Assembly (NCBI GenBank): GCA_001919995.1
Contig: MNIY01000067.1
Location: 1-8,595 of the forward strand
Length of the DNA stretch: 8,595 bases
Direction of reading: 5' to 3'
DNA from: Ktedonobacter sp. 13_1_20CM_4_53_11
GTDB taxonomy: Bacteria; Chloroflexota; Ktedonobacteria; Ktedonobacterales; Ktedonobacteraceae
Both the position numbers and the translations under genes were made by a program. Below are positions 1 through 6,821 of this stretch, in pieces. The notes beneath the pieces are model-generated. The model was not told where the DNA came from. It worked only from the letters and a program-made list of their open reading frames with translations, and did not search any database. Numbering within the stretch: the stretch's first letter is position 1; every line of letters starts with the position of its first letter.

Positions 1-155
1 ACCTGAAAGACTTTCATCTCTGTCGTCTCGATATCGTCTTTCCAAGACTGCCAGACGAACTGGCTGAGACACGAGAACCGTGAGACAGAACGACCGAGAG
101 AACGAGGATGCATGCAACACTCTCTCCTCAGCCTGGAAAAGGGTTCTCGTTTTTC
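1..155. other. Window edge, 3' flank of the AraC gene, no gene seen
   Basis: This stretch lies downstream of the minus-strand regulator. It is rich in GAGA/GAACG-like purine repeats (about 70-108) and has a small TGCATGCA palindrome near 109. I see no convincing rho-independent terminator for the regulator and no coding frame with recognisable content. The long plus-strand open frame that starts at 108 is antisense to the regulator and is not a gene. Confidence 0.5.
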
Positions 156-1103
156 TCATCGGGAAGCTGGATCCTGCGCCCCTTCCCGCAGCCGGTGCAC
201 ATCGCGCATGGGTGGGACGCCGAAGAGACTTTTGTACTCCCGATTGAAGTGGGAGGCGTCGTGGTAGCCCACCCGATAGGCGGCACTGGCCGCGTCGAGG
301 TCTTCGCCCAGCAGCAAACGGCGCGCCTCCAGCAGCCGCAGCCGCTTCTGGAATTGCGAGGGGTTCATTGCCGTGACGGCCTTGAAGTGGTGGTGCAACA
401 CCGAGACGCTCATGCCCAGCTCGCGCGCCATCTGCTCGATGCGAAGTGGCTGATCGAGGTCTCGGCGGAGTCGTTCGATCGCTCTGGCGATGGAGGGGGT
501 GTAGCCCCCCAGGATGGCCAGGTGACGGAGGCGGGCTCCCTGCTCTCCCACCAGGAGCCGGTAGATAATTTCCCGCGTGATCAGCGGCAGGAGGACCCGC
601 GCTTCGGCGGGGGAATCCAGGAGCCTGACGACCCGCACCACGGCGTCCAACAGGTGCCCATCCAACGGGCTGACGGCGATGGCCCTCACCGAAGCCGGAT
701 CTCTCGGCGAGGCGTGACCGGCCTCAACCATGACCTGACCGACGAGGGTGGGGGCGAGGGAGAGGCGCAGACAGAGGAATGGCCGCTCCTTCGAGGCTTC
801 TAGGACCTGACCGACGTAGGGCATATCGACTGTAATGAGCAGATAGTGTAAGGGGTCATACCGATAGCGGCTCTCGCCCAGAAGGAACTCCTTGCTCCCC
901 TGGGCAACCACACACAGAGATGGCTCGACCACGCTGTACACCTGCTCCAGAGGGAAGGAGTGGCGGTACAGGTGCAGCCCTGGGAGCGGTTGGACGGTCC
1001 CATCTGCGCGTATGGCCCGTGCGATCCGCTCCACCAGTTCCTCGCGATTGGCTTGCATCAGCTCGGCCTCGCGTGCTGACGGCTTTTGGTTGATCACATC
1101 CAT
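156..1103 (-). CDS. AraC family transcriptional regulator (AraC_N type)
   Basis: A 315-residue DNA-binding regulator. Residues about 35-190 look like the AraC_N cupin-like sensor domain (LYRHSFP, then SLCVVAQGSKEFLLG). Residues about 205-300 are the AraC/XylS double helix-turn-helix: first HTH near 222-241 (IEQMARELGMSVSVLHHHFK), second near 270-291 with the typical GYHDASHFNREYK and FGVPP. Length is normal for this family. The frame stays open to 1565, but ATG at 1103 is chosen because GAAGAGG lies 5 nt upstream and similarity to the family begins here. Relatives such as YqhC control neighbouring aldehyde and alcohol reductase genes. Here it diverges from a zinc ADH, with a promoter-like repeat block in between, so local activation is likely. 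The inducer is unknown. Codon use and integrity look normal. Confidence 0.9.
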   Translation of the reverse strand: MDVINQKPSAREAELMQANREELVERIARAIRADGTVQPLPGLHLYRHSFPLEQVYSVVEPSLCVVAQGSKEFLLGESRYRYDPLHYLLITVDMPYVGQVLEASKERPFLCLRLSLAPTLVGQVMVEAGHASPRDPASVRAIAVSPLDGHLLDAVVRVVRLLDSPAEARVLLPLITREIIYRLLVGEQGARLRHLAILGGYTPSIARAIERLRRDLDQPLRIEQMARELGMSVSVLHHHFKAVTAMNPSQFQKRLRLLEARRLLLGEDLDAASAAYRVGYHDASHFNREYKSLFGVPPMRDVHRLREGAQDPASR

Positions 1104-1140
1104 CGGAACCTCTTCTCTGGTTGCTCCATCATCTCTCTGC

Positions 1141-1210
1141 AAGATGTGCAGAATCAGACAATCATTTGCGCTAATTATTCTATCACCCGAAGCTTCGGCG
1201 CGTCTATAAT
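1141..1210 (+). promoter_or_regulatory. Conserved promoter/operator block, copy 1
   Basis: This block matches 8041-8110 without gaps, at about 53 of 70 positions by eye. Shared parts are AAGATGTGCAGAAT, CA-ATCATTT, TAATTAT and the terminal GGCGCGTCTATAAT. TATAAT lies at 1205-1210 and would fire rightward. No TTGACA-like hexamer sits 16-18 nt upstream (about 1181-1188), as expected for an activator-dependent promoter. The upstream conserved words (CAGAAT, 5 nt, CAATCATTT) are plausible AraC half-sites. This copy also has a perfect palindrome, CCGAAGCTTCGG at 1187-1198, absent from copy 2. The activator link to the adjacent AraC gene is inferred. Confidence 0.65.
1177..1185 (-). promoter_or_regulatory. 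Possible extended -10 for the AraC gene
   Basis: Read on the minus strand, this is TG-A-TAGAAT, an extended -10 motif about 75 nt before the regulator's ATG. No clear -35 accompanies it. It overlaps the conserved block that faces the other way, so binding there could also repress or tune the regulator's own gene. Weak evidence. Confidence 0.25.
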
Positions 1211-1640
1211 GATCACCAGAGAGGTGCGGTTCCACGGCAACCATGGCCATGGCGCACATCGCCATTGCCGAGCAACTCTCAGGCTCGACTGTCGACTGGA
1301 AGGAACAGGAAAGCTCCCAACAGGACCGCACATAAGGCTGCTTCGGCCACACTGGTTGCGGAAGCGAGAGCCACTGGAAACACCATCGGAGGGGCTGCGC
1401 GTCACGCTGACGTCTACCGTTTTCGCCAGATGGGCAACGGAGAAAGGAGCAGATCAGGTCCGGCTTCGCGAAAGTTGGGCAGTTCCCCATGGGGGAGACC
1501 CAAAGCTCGCGCGGAGGCGTGACAGATTGGTTCACATCCGCTGCGATGTTCCGATGGACAAGCAAACCGCATCAACGTGGTGAACGAACCCTTCAAGAAG
1601 GAGACGTAATCACACCTTTACTCAGAAGAGGAGATCAACT
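1211..1640 (+). other. 430-nt gap between promoter block and ADH gene
   Basis: No gene is recognised. Several frames stay open on both strands, including a plus frame to 1583 and the minus frame that extends the AraC gene, but none gives a familiar protein and none has a good ribosome site. A hairpin centred on the palindrome CCCCATGGGG (1485-1494) is flanked by TTGGG (1475-1479) and CCCAA (1499-1503). The stretch could be a long 5' leader of the ADH mRNA or the eroded remains of a gene that once followed the promoter. The end of the region carries the ADH ribosome site AGAGGAG near 1627-1633. Confidence 0.4.
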
Positions 1641-2657
1641 ATGCGAGGAACCATGCTTTACGGCCCCCGGGACGTGCGCTTTGAGGAGCGTCCCGACCCG
1701 ACGATTCTCGACCCGACGGACGCCATCATCCGCATCTCGGCGGCCTGCGTGTGCGGGTCCGACCTGTGGCCCTACCGCGGCATTGCGCCGATCACGGGGC
1801 CGACCCCGATGGGCCACGAGTACTGCGGCATGGTGGAGGAGGTCGGCAGCGCGGTCAAGCACATCAAGCCTGGACAGTTCGTTGTTGGGTCGTTCTTCGC
1901 CTCCGACAACACCTGCCCGAACTGCCAGTTCGGCTACCAGTCGTCCTGCATGCACCGACAGGGCGTTGGCGGGGCGCAGGCACCCCTGCTGCGCGTACCG
2001 CTCGCGGACGGCACCTTGGTAGCGACGCCGGGCGTCCCCTCGGCTGATCTGATCCCGAGCCTGCTGACGGCTTCCGATGTTTTGGGGACTGGCTGGTTCG
2101 CAGCCGACGCGGCCAACGTGAAGCCAGGATCGACGGTCGTGGTCGTCGGCGACGGTGCGGTCGGCCTCCTGGGCGTACTCTCCGCCAGGCAGATGGGTGC
2201 GGAGCGGATCATCGCGATAAGCCGGAACGCCTCGCGGCAGAAACTCGCACGCGAATTCGGCGCAACCGACGTCGTGGCTGAGCGTGGCGACGAGGGCGTC
2301 GCCCGGATCATGGACATGACCAATGGAATTGGTGCTGACTCCGTGCTTGAGTGCGTTGGGACACAAGAAGCGATGATGCAGGCGATCCACTCCACACGCA
2401 AGGGGGGGTACGTCTCCTTCGTCGGCGTTCCGCACGGGGTCGAGCTCAACGGCGAGGGATTGTTCTTCGCCCACATTCACCTCCACGGCGGTCCCGCCAC
2501 GGTGCGTCGCTACCTGCCCGAGCTGATCGACCTGGTGTGGAACGGGAAGATCAACCCCGGCAAAGTATTCGACTTGGAACTGCCCATGGCGCAGGTTGCC
2601 GAGGGCTACCGGGCCATGGACGAACGCCGCGCCATCAAGGCGTTGCTCTGGCCATGA
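1641..2657 (+). CDS. Zinc-dependent alcohol dehydrogenase (MDR family)
   Basis: A 338-residue medium-chain dehydrogenase that should oxidise an alcohol or reduce an aldehyde or ketone with a nicotinamide cofactor in the cytoplasm. The N-terminal GroES-like domain holds the catalytic zinc ligands Cys38 (VCGSDLW) and the GHE pair His59-Glu60. The lobe that normally binds structural zinc keeps Cys92, Cys95 and Cys103, but the usual third Cys position is Gly98, so that site is probably partial. The Rossmann motif is GDGAVG at 170-175. The second strand ends ISRN rather than in an Asp, which hints at NADP(H). Start ATG at 1641 has AGAGGAG 7-8 nt upstream. It is the first gene right of the divergent promoter block and probably a target of the AraC regulator. 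Substrate cannot be read from the sequence. Confidence 0.9.
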   Translation: MRGTMLYGPRDVRFEERPDPTILDPTDAIIRISAACVCGSDLWPYRGIAPITGPTPMGHEYCGMVEEVGSAVKHIKPGQFVVGSFFASDNTCPNCQFGYQSSCMHRQGVGGAQAPLLRVPLADGTLVATPGVPSADLIPSLLTASDVLGTGWFAADAANVKPGSTVVVVGDGAVGLLGVLSARQMGAERIIAISRNASRQKLAREFGATDVVAERGDEGVARIMDMTNGIGADSVLECVGTQEAMMQAIHSTRKGGYVSFVGVPHGVELNGEGLFFAHIHLHGGPATVRRYLPELIDLVWNGKINPGKVFDLELPMAQVAEGYRAMDERRAIKALLWP

Positions 2658-2667
2658 CGGGCTTCCT

Positions 2668-2717
2668 GCCACCACTGTCGGGCCGGGATCACCTCGGCCT
2701 GTGTTCGAGGTGGTGGC
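2668..2717 (+). terminator. Nested hairpin just after the ADH gene
   Basis: Perfect arms GCCACCAC (2668-2675) and GTGGTGGC (2710-2717) enclose an inner 7-bp stem (2679-2685 with 2695-2701). It starts 10 nt after the ADH stop codon. No T-run follows, so it is not a classic intrinsic terminator, but it could end or stabilise the transcript. Confidence 0.4.
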
Positions 2718-2738
2718 TCTTGAGGAAACGGCGACGAC

Positions 2739-2998
2739 GTAAACACTTTCCTAGGGGCAAAATGAGCCAGGCTGTCATGAGTAGCAAAGTAGCACTGCTG
2801 GCGTTTCCTGCTGAGAGCACTCAATCGACCATTGAAGGGAGCTTTCAGTAGCCGACTCGTACCAGAATATTCTTTCCGCTACGAGTTCGATCTCTTCAGG
2901 TCTTGCTTGTGTGCTCACGCGAAATGAGTAAGAGCCAAAATGACGAGCGAAAACACGTCCCGGAAAAGGTATCGGGGCAAAATGACGGCGAAGAACAT
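2739..2998 (+). repeat. GCAAAATGA repeat cluster, possible transposon-end remnant
   Basis: Three similar words occur in the same orientation: GGGGCAAAATGAGCC (2754-2768), GAGCCAAAATGACGAGCG (2932-2949) and GGGGCAAAATGACGGCG (2974-2990), with a shorter GCGAAATGAG at 2919-2928. The last two are followed by GAAAAC or GAAGAAC, and the first and third are preceded by AAACAC-containing sequence, so a longer unit of about 42 nt is partly repeated. Short direct repeats like these occur in the ends of IS21-type elements, but no transposase is present. Between them, ACTCGTA (2855-2861) and TACGAGT (2880-2886) form an inverted repeat around the palindrome AGAATATTCT (2864-2873). No gene is seen between 2658 and 3102. 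Confidence 0.4.
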
Positions 2999-3102
2999 GG
3001 CTACGTTGCGGTTTGCAGCAGCTTCGCTCATTTAGGGCCTGCTTACAAGCAATCTGGGCTTTTATCGTAGAGAGAAGCGTAACAAGAGAGGGGAGAGAAG
3101 GA

Positions 3103-4008
3103 ATGTCCGATAGACAAGACGAACGACGACCCGAAACATCTTTGCAGGCTCGTCGAGAAGGTCCCACGAGTGGGAAGAAGGTATGGTTTATTACCGGTGC
3201 CGGGCGCGGTATGGGCGTGGACATCGCCAAAGCCGCCCTGGCTGCTGGCAAGGCGGTCGTCGCCACGGGCCGCAACATCGACGTCGTCAGCAAGGCCGTC
3301 GGTCAGGCGGAGGACCTGCTGGTCGTCAAGCTCGACGTCACCAGCTGCGCCGCCGCCGAGGCCGCCGTCAAGGCGGCTGTTGATCGCTTCGGCCACATCG
3401 ACGTGCTCGTCAATAACGCCGCCAACTTTTATGGGGGCTACTTCGAGGAACTGACGTCGGAGCAGATCGAGCGGCAGTTGGCGACGGGACTCATCGGCCC
3501 GATGAACGTCACCCGCGCCGTCCTCCCCGTCATGCGCAAGCAGCGGTCCGGGCACATCATCTCGATCTCGTCAAGTGCGGGCCTTGCCGGCTTTGAGTTC
3601 AATTCCGCCTACGCCGCCGCCAAGTTCGGCCTGGAAGGCTGGATGGAGTCGCTGCAGCCGGAGATCGCACCGTTGGGCATCAGCACCACCATCGTCAACC
3701 CCGGCATGTTCCGCACCGAGCTGCTCACGGAGCAGTCGACGACCTACGCCGCGCCGTCCATCGAGGACTACGCTGAGCACGGCGCGGCCCAGCGGGAAAG
3801 GTATGAGGCTCAGAATGGGCGACAGGCTGGCGACCCGGCCAAGCTCGCGCAGGCGCTCGTCACGATCGCCAGCCAGCAGCCCCCGCCGCGCCGCTTTATC
3901 GCCGGCGCCGATGCCATCGCCGTCGCCGAGCAGAAGGTGAAGGACCTACAGGAGCAGATCAACGCCTATCGCGACCTGTCGACCTCGATGGCACTGGAGG
4001 AGATGTAG
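3103..4008 (+). CDS. SDR family NAD(P)-dependent oxidoreductase
   Basis: A 301-residue short-chain dehydrogenase/reductase, cytoplasmic. After a hydrophilic 26-residue leader it shows the cofactor motif TGAGRGMG (31-38), with GRN at the end of strand 2 favouring NADP(H), then D78-V79, the NNAA variant of NNAG (104-107), catalytic Ser157 and the pair Tyr170-x3-Lys174, followed by NPGMF. The helix that normally carries the fourth catalytic residue reads ATGLIG, so the expected Asn is Gly129. The C-terminus (EQINAYRDLSTS) is typical of a subfamily often found with zinc ADHs. Start ATG 3103 is preferred over the upstream in-frame ATG at 3013 because a GGGGAGAG site lies about 6 nt upstream and the extra residues look non-homologous. 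Substrate unknown. It lies 445 nt after the ADH and may have its own promoter. Confidence 0.88.
   Translation: MSDRQDERRPETSLQARREGPTSGKKVWFITGAGRGMGVDIAKAALAAGKAVVATGRNIDVVSKAVGQAEDLLVVKLDVTSCAAAEAAVKAAVDRFGHIDVLVNNAANFYGGYFEELTSEQIERQLATGLIGPMNVTRAVLPVMRKQRSGHIISISSSAGLAGFEFNSAYAAAKFGLEGWMESLQPEIAPLGISTTIVNPGMFRTELLTEQSTTYAAPSIEDYAEHGAAQRERYEAQNGRQAGDPAKLAQALVTIASQQPPPRRFIAGADAIAVAEQKVKDLQEQINAYRDLSTSMALEEM
3951..3987 (+). repeat. 37-nt direct repeat, copy in the intact SDR
   Basis: This segment encodes most of the SDR tail EQINAYRDLSTS. It matches 6932-6968 at 36 of 37 positions; the only difference is G to A in the Ala/Thr codon. Sequence on both sides diverges sharply. Confidence 0.85.
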
Positions 4009-4010
4009 CC

Positions 4011-4172
4011 GTGAGTACTGCTGTCGATGAGTGGCCCCGCTCGATCGAGCGCGCCAACTCGATCGACACGGCGTACCGCACCAAGTACCATTGCTATGGC
4101 GACAGGTTTATCAGTCTCATGATCAGTCCTGAGGCGCGAGCCGCGACGTTCAAGGTGTTGCTGCACCCGTAA
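4011..4172 (+). pseudogene. C-terminal fragment of a DUF2255-like protein
   Basis: A 53-residue open frame starts with GTG two bases after the SDR stop codon and ends with TAA. Residues about 18-53 (SIDTAYRTKYHCYG, ISPEARAATFKVLLHP) resemble the end of DUF2255 family proteins, which commonly finish with an IDAAYRAKY segment and a PEA-x-x-TL-x-LVP stretch. Full members are roughly 120-130 residues, so the front two thirds appear missing. No in-frame remainder exists upstream because the SDR gene occupies it. The tight TAG-CC-GTG junction could allow coupled translation of the fragment, but a deletion junction is the simpler explanation. The family assignment is from memory of the pattern and has not been searched. 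Confidence 0.55.
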
Positions 4173-4209
4173 GAGACACACGAACAACTCAACTGCGGGG
4201 TTTGAGCGG

Positions 4210-4264
4210 CGGATCGAAACCTTGCAGGTCTGCCAGACTTCCAAGGTTTCGATCCGTACGGATC
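4210..4264. repeat. Strong inverted repeat with adjoining palindrome before the rhamnosidase
   Basis: Two perfect 15-bp arms, CGGATCGAAACCTTG (4210-4224) and CAAGGTTTCGATCCG (4242-4256), flank a 17-nt loop that itself folds (GTCT-GCC-AGAC). The second arm merges into a perfect 14-bp palindrome, GATCCGTACGGATC (4251-4264), followed by CTGCAAGGT, which echoes CCTTGCAGG in the first arm. It looks like a REP or small palindromic intergenic element. It ends about 20 nt before the rhamnosidase ribosome site and could affect that gene's mRNA. There is no T-run. Confidence 0.8.
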
Positions 4265-4299
4265 TGCAAGGTATTGGGTTTAGAGAAGGAGATTTACTC

Positions 4300-6801
4300 A
4301 TGTCTGCAGCAGTCACAGCACACGACTTCCCAGAGATCCGGTGGCAGGGTCATTGGATCTGGGTGCCAGAAGAGCCGATCAAGCCGAGTGGGCCCTTGTC
4401 GGCCAGTGTCAACCCGCAGGCACCAGAGACCCACGGCCTGTTCCGCAAAACGGTCCACCTTGACCAGGTTCCAGACCGCGCGCCTGCCCGCATCACTGCC
4501 GACTCGCGCTATGCGCTCTTCGTCAACGGTCAGGGGGTCTTCCGTGGCCCAATCCGCAGTCAGCCTCGCCGGCTGTACTACGATCTGTTTGACCTCGCGC
4601 CCTACCTCCAACCGGGCGAGAACGTCCTGGCGGTGTACGTCAAGTATTATGGCACGCCGAAATCCTATTGGATGCCGGCTACGCCGAACCTGACGCTCGG
4701 CAAGAGCGGTATCCTGGTCTTCGAGGCTGATCTGGGTGCCGCGGGCTGGCTAGTCAGCGATGTGAGTTGGAAGGCCCGTAAGTCGGACGCCTGGTCCGAT
4801 GAGTGGCGCAACGACATCGAAGATCCGGTCGGTGGCGGCGTTCCGATCGAGGTATTCGATGCGCGGCGCTTCTCCCACGACTGGCACGACGCCGGGTTCG
4901 ACGACAGCGGCTGGGGTGCAGCTCAGGTTGTGCCGGCGATGCATATCGGGGGCTTCGCCTACACCCAGCCTCCGACTGACCCCTACGGCCCGCTCTACCC
5001 CCGCCCGATTGCCAAGCTGGGCGGCCAGGTCCAGACGCCTGCAACCGTGCAGGTCGAGACTTTGGATGGTCAGGTAGACACATCGGTTGCCAGTCCGGTC
5101 AAGCGGGTTCGGGCGGCGGCGGGGCTCCACGTCAAACGCACAACACCTGTTGAGCGCTTGCCTGTCACGGTGGACGTGCCATCCAGCGGGATGGTACGAC
5201 TGAACCTCGACATGGGTCATATCGTCTCGGGATTTGTCAGGTTCGAGATCCAAGCGCAGGCTGGCACGGTGCTGGATCTCGCCTACCTGGAAGAGCCGCT
5301 CAAAGATCCCACCAGTAATATCGACGTGCGTGCCGGGACGCGGTATATCGCACGGGGAGAGAATGACCGCTTTCAGGTGTTTGACTCGAACGGCTTCCGT
5401 TACGCCTCTATCCTGGTGCATGGGGGGCAAGGTTCGGTCACGCTGCAGAGCTTTACGGTGCAGGAGCAGGTGTATTCGTGGGAGGAGGGCGCGCGCTTCA
5501 CCTGCGACGATGAGGAGTTGAACCGCATCTTTACGGCGGGCATTCGCACCGTGCAACTCTGCTCGCACGATTCGTTTATCGACTGTCCAACCCGCGAGCA
5601 GCGTGCGTGGGTGGGCGATGGTGTCGTCCACCAGATGGTCCACCTGGCAACGAATCGCGACTGGCGGTTGGCTTGGCACTATCTCATACTGGGTAACTCG
5701 CCGCGCTCTGATGGCATGCTGCCGATGAGCGTGGTGGGCGAGATCGAAGCGAGTGGGGCCTTCACCATCCCGGACTGGGCACTGCACTGGGTCCACGGTG
5801 TCTACAATCGCTACCATTTCAGCGCTGACCGGGACGTGGTCAAGGGGCTGATGCCAACGATCGAGCGGGTGTTACGCTGGTATGTCCCCTACCAGACAGC
5901 AGATGGCGTCCTGAAGGACGTGATCGAATGGAATTTGGTGGACTGGTCGAGCGTCTTGGTCAATGACACGAGCTCGATCCTGACGGCCTTGTGGGCGCGC
6001 GGTCTGCGCGAGTACGCCGAGATGGCCGGCTGGTTGGAGGAGCGGGGCAGCCAGCGCTGGGCCGAAGGGGTGTACGAGCAGGCGCGGGCAGGCTTCGAGG
6101 TCTTTTGGGACGAGGCGCGCGGCTCATATATGGACCACATCGTGGACGGCGAGCAGCGGCCGGAGATGAGCCAACTGGCGGGTGCCTCGGCGATCATCTC
6201 GGGGCTAGCACCAGAAGCACGGTGGGGGCGGATCATCGACACCATCACCGACCCGCAACGGTTGGTGGTACGGTCGTGGATCGGTGGCAACCAGGGTGAG
6301 TATTCGCAGGAGAAGACCCAGAAGCAGATCCAGGGGATGTACGAGATCGACTGGGATGCCGAGCGGCAGATTGTGTTGGCCGAGCCGTTTATGAGCTATG
6401 CCGTGCATGACGCAGTGGCTCAGGCGGGGAAGGCCGATCGCCTGCCCGACCTGTACCGGCGCTGGTCGGAGTTTCTGGTGGAAGGATACGATACGATCGG
6501 GGAGTGCTGGGGGTGGGGCACGCACGTCCATGGGTGGAGTTGTACCCCGACCCGCGATATGATCTTTTACACGTTGGGGGTTATGCCAGCAGCACCGGGT
6601 TATGCCAAAGCGCGGATCGCGCCGCGCCTGGGGCGGCTGGCGTGGGCGAAAGGTAACGTCCCGACACCGCATGGGCTGATCGCGGTAGAGGCGAGCGTCG
6701 ATAGGGTGACGGTCGATTCACCGGTGCCGGTCGTCGTGGATCTCGTGGGCCAGCCAGCGCGCGACGTGCCAGCTGGAAGACATGAGATAGCGGTCCAATG
6801 A
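4300..6801 (+). CDS. Alpha-L-rhamnosidase, glycoside hydrolase family 78
   Basis: An 833-residue enzyme expected to cleave terminal alpha-L-rhamnose from glycosides or oligosaccharides by an inverting mechanism. The N-terminal beta domain opens with RWQGHWIW and contains ADSRYALFVNG. A second beta region near 298-385 has LDMGHIVSGFVRFEI and the FRYASI segment. The (alpha/alpha)6 barrel, about 400-760, carries the family signature DCPTREQRAWVGD at 428-440, with Glu433 the probable general acid and Asp428 and Asp440 in the pocket. Glu735 in TIGECWGWG is the likely general base. A C-terminal beta domain follows from about 765. No signal peptide or membrane segment is seen, so it should act inside the cell on imported glycosides. 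Length is near the family norm. ATG 4300 has AGAAGGAGA 8 nt upstream; an earlier in-frame ATG at 4222 lies inside the inverted repeat and lacks a site. Confidence 0.93.
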   Translation: MSAAVTAHDFPEIRWQGHWIWVPEEPIKPSGPLSASVNPQAPETHGLFRKTVHLDQVPDRAPARITADSRYALFVNGQGVFRGPIRSQPRRLYYDLFDLAPYLQPGENVLAVYVKYYGTPKSYWMPATPNLTLGKSGILVFEADLGAAGWLVSDVSWKARKSDAWSDEWRNDIEDPVGGGVPIEVFDARRFSHDWHDAGFDDSGWGAAQVVPAMHIGGFAYTQPPTDPYGPLYPRPIAKLGGQVQTPATVQVETLDGQVDTSVASPVKRVRAAAGLHVKRTTPVERLPVTVDVPSSGMVRLNLDMGHIVSGFVRFEIQAQAGTVLDLAYLEEPLKDPTSNIDVRAGTRYIARGENDRFQVFDSNGFRYASILVHGGQGSVTLQSFTVQEQVYSWEEGARFTCDDEELNRIFTAGIRTVQLCSHDSFIDCPTREQRAWVGDGVVHQMVHLATNRDWRLAWHYLILGNSPRSDGMLPMSVVGEIEASGAFTIPDWALHWVHGVYNRYHFSADRDVVKGLMPTIERVLRWYVPYQTADGVLKDVIEWNLVDWSSVLVNDTSSILTALWARGLREYAEMAGWLEERGSQRWAEGVYEQARAGFEVFWDEARGSYMDHIVDGEQRPEMSQLAGASAIISGLAPEARWGRIIDTITDPQRLVVRSWIGGNQGEYSQEKTQKQIQGMYEIDWDAERQIVLAEPFMSYAVHDAVAQAGKADRLPDLYRRWSEFLVEGYDTIGECWGWGTHVHGWSCTPTRDMIFYTLGVMPAAPGYAKARIAPRLGRLAWAKGNVPTPHGLIAVEASVDRVTVDSPVPVVVDLVGQPARDVPAGRHEIAVQ

Positions 6802-6821
6802 TCAGCGGGTAGTAGTGACAA

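Noticed and set aside
108..803. 231-residue plus-strand open frame
   Set aside because: It lies antisense to the AraC gene in GC-rich DNA, with no recognisable motif; a shadow frame.
1175..1210. Similar translated tails (SARL, KARL) at both promoter blocks, as possible homologous peptides
   Set aside because: The likeness comes from DNA repeat conservation. The frames start in unrelated sequence and end exactly at TATAAT.
1104..1565. N-terminal extension of the AraC regulator by about 154 residues
   Set aside because: The frame is merely open. The added residues are not AraC-like, they span the conserved promoter block, and ATG 1103 has a good ribosome site.
1086..1583. Plus-strand 165-residue frame between the promoter block and ADH
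   Set aside because: It begins inside the AraC coding region, crosses the promoter block, has no ribosome site and matches no family I recognise. A decayed gene cannot be excluded, so the stretch is described as unassigned.
1635..2675. 346-residue minus-strand open frame
   Set aside because: Fully antisense to the zinc ADH, which has clear zinc and Rossmann motifs.
2739..2998. CRISPR array
   Set aside because: The repeats are short, imperfect and unevenly spaced, and there are no cas genes.
3013..3102. Upstream start for the first SDR
   Set aside because: The extra 30 residues are unlike SDRs and the ATG at 3103 has the better ribosome site.
4750..5817. 355-residue minus-strand open frame
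   Set aside because: Antisense to the rhamnosidase; its sequence has no family features.
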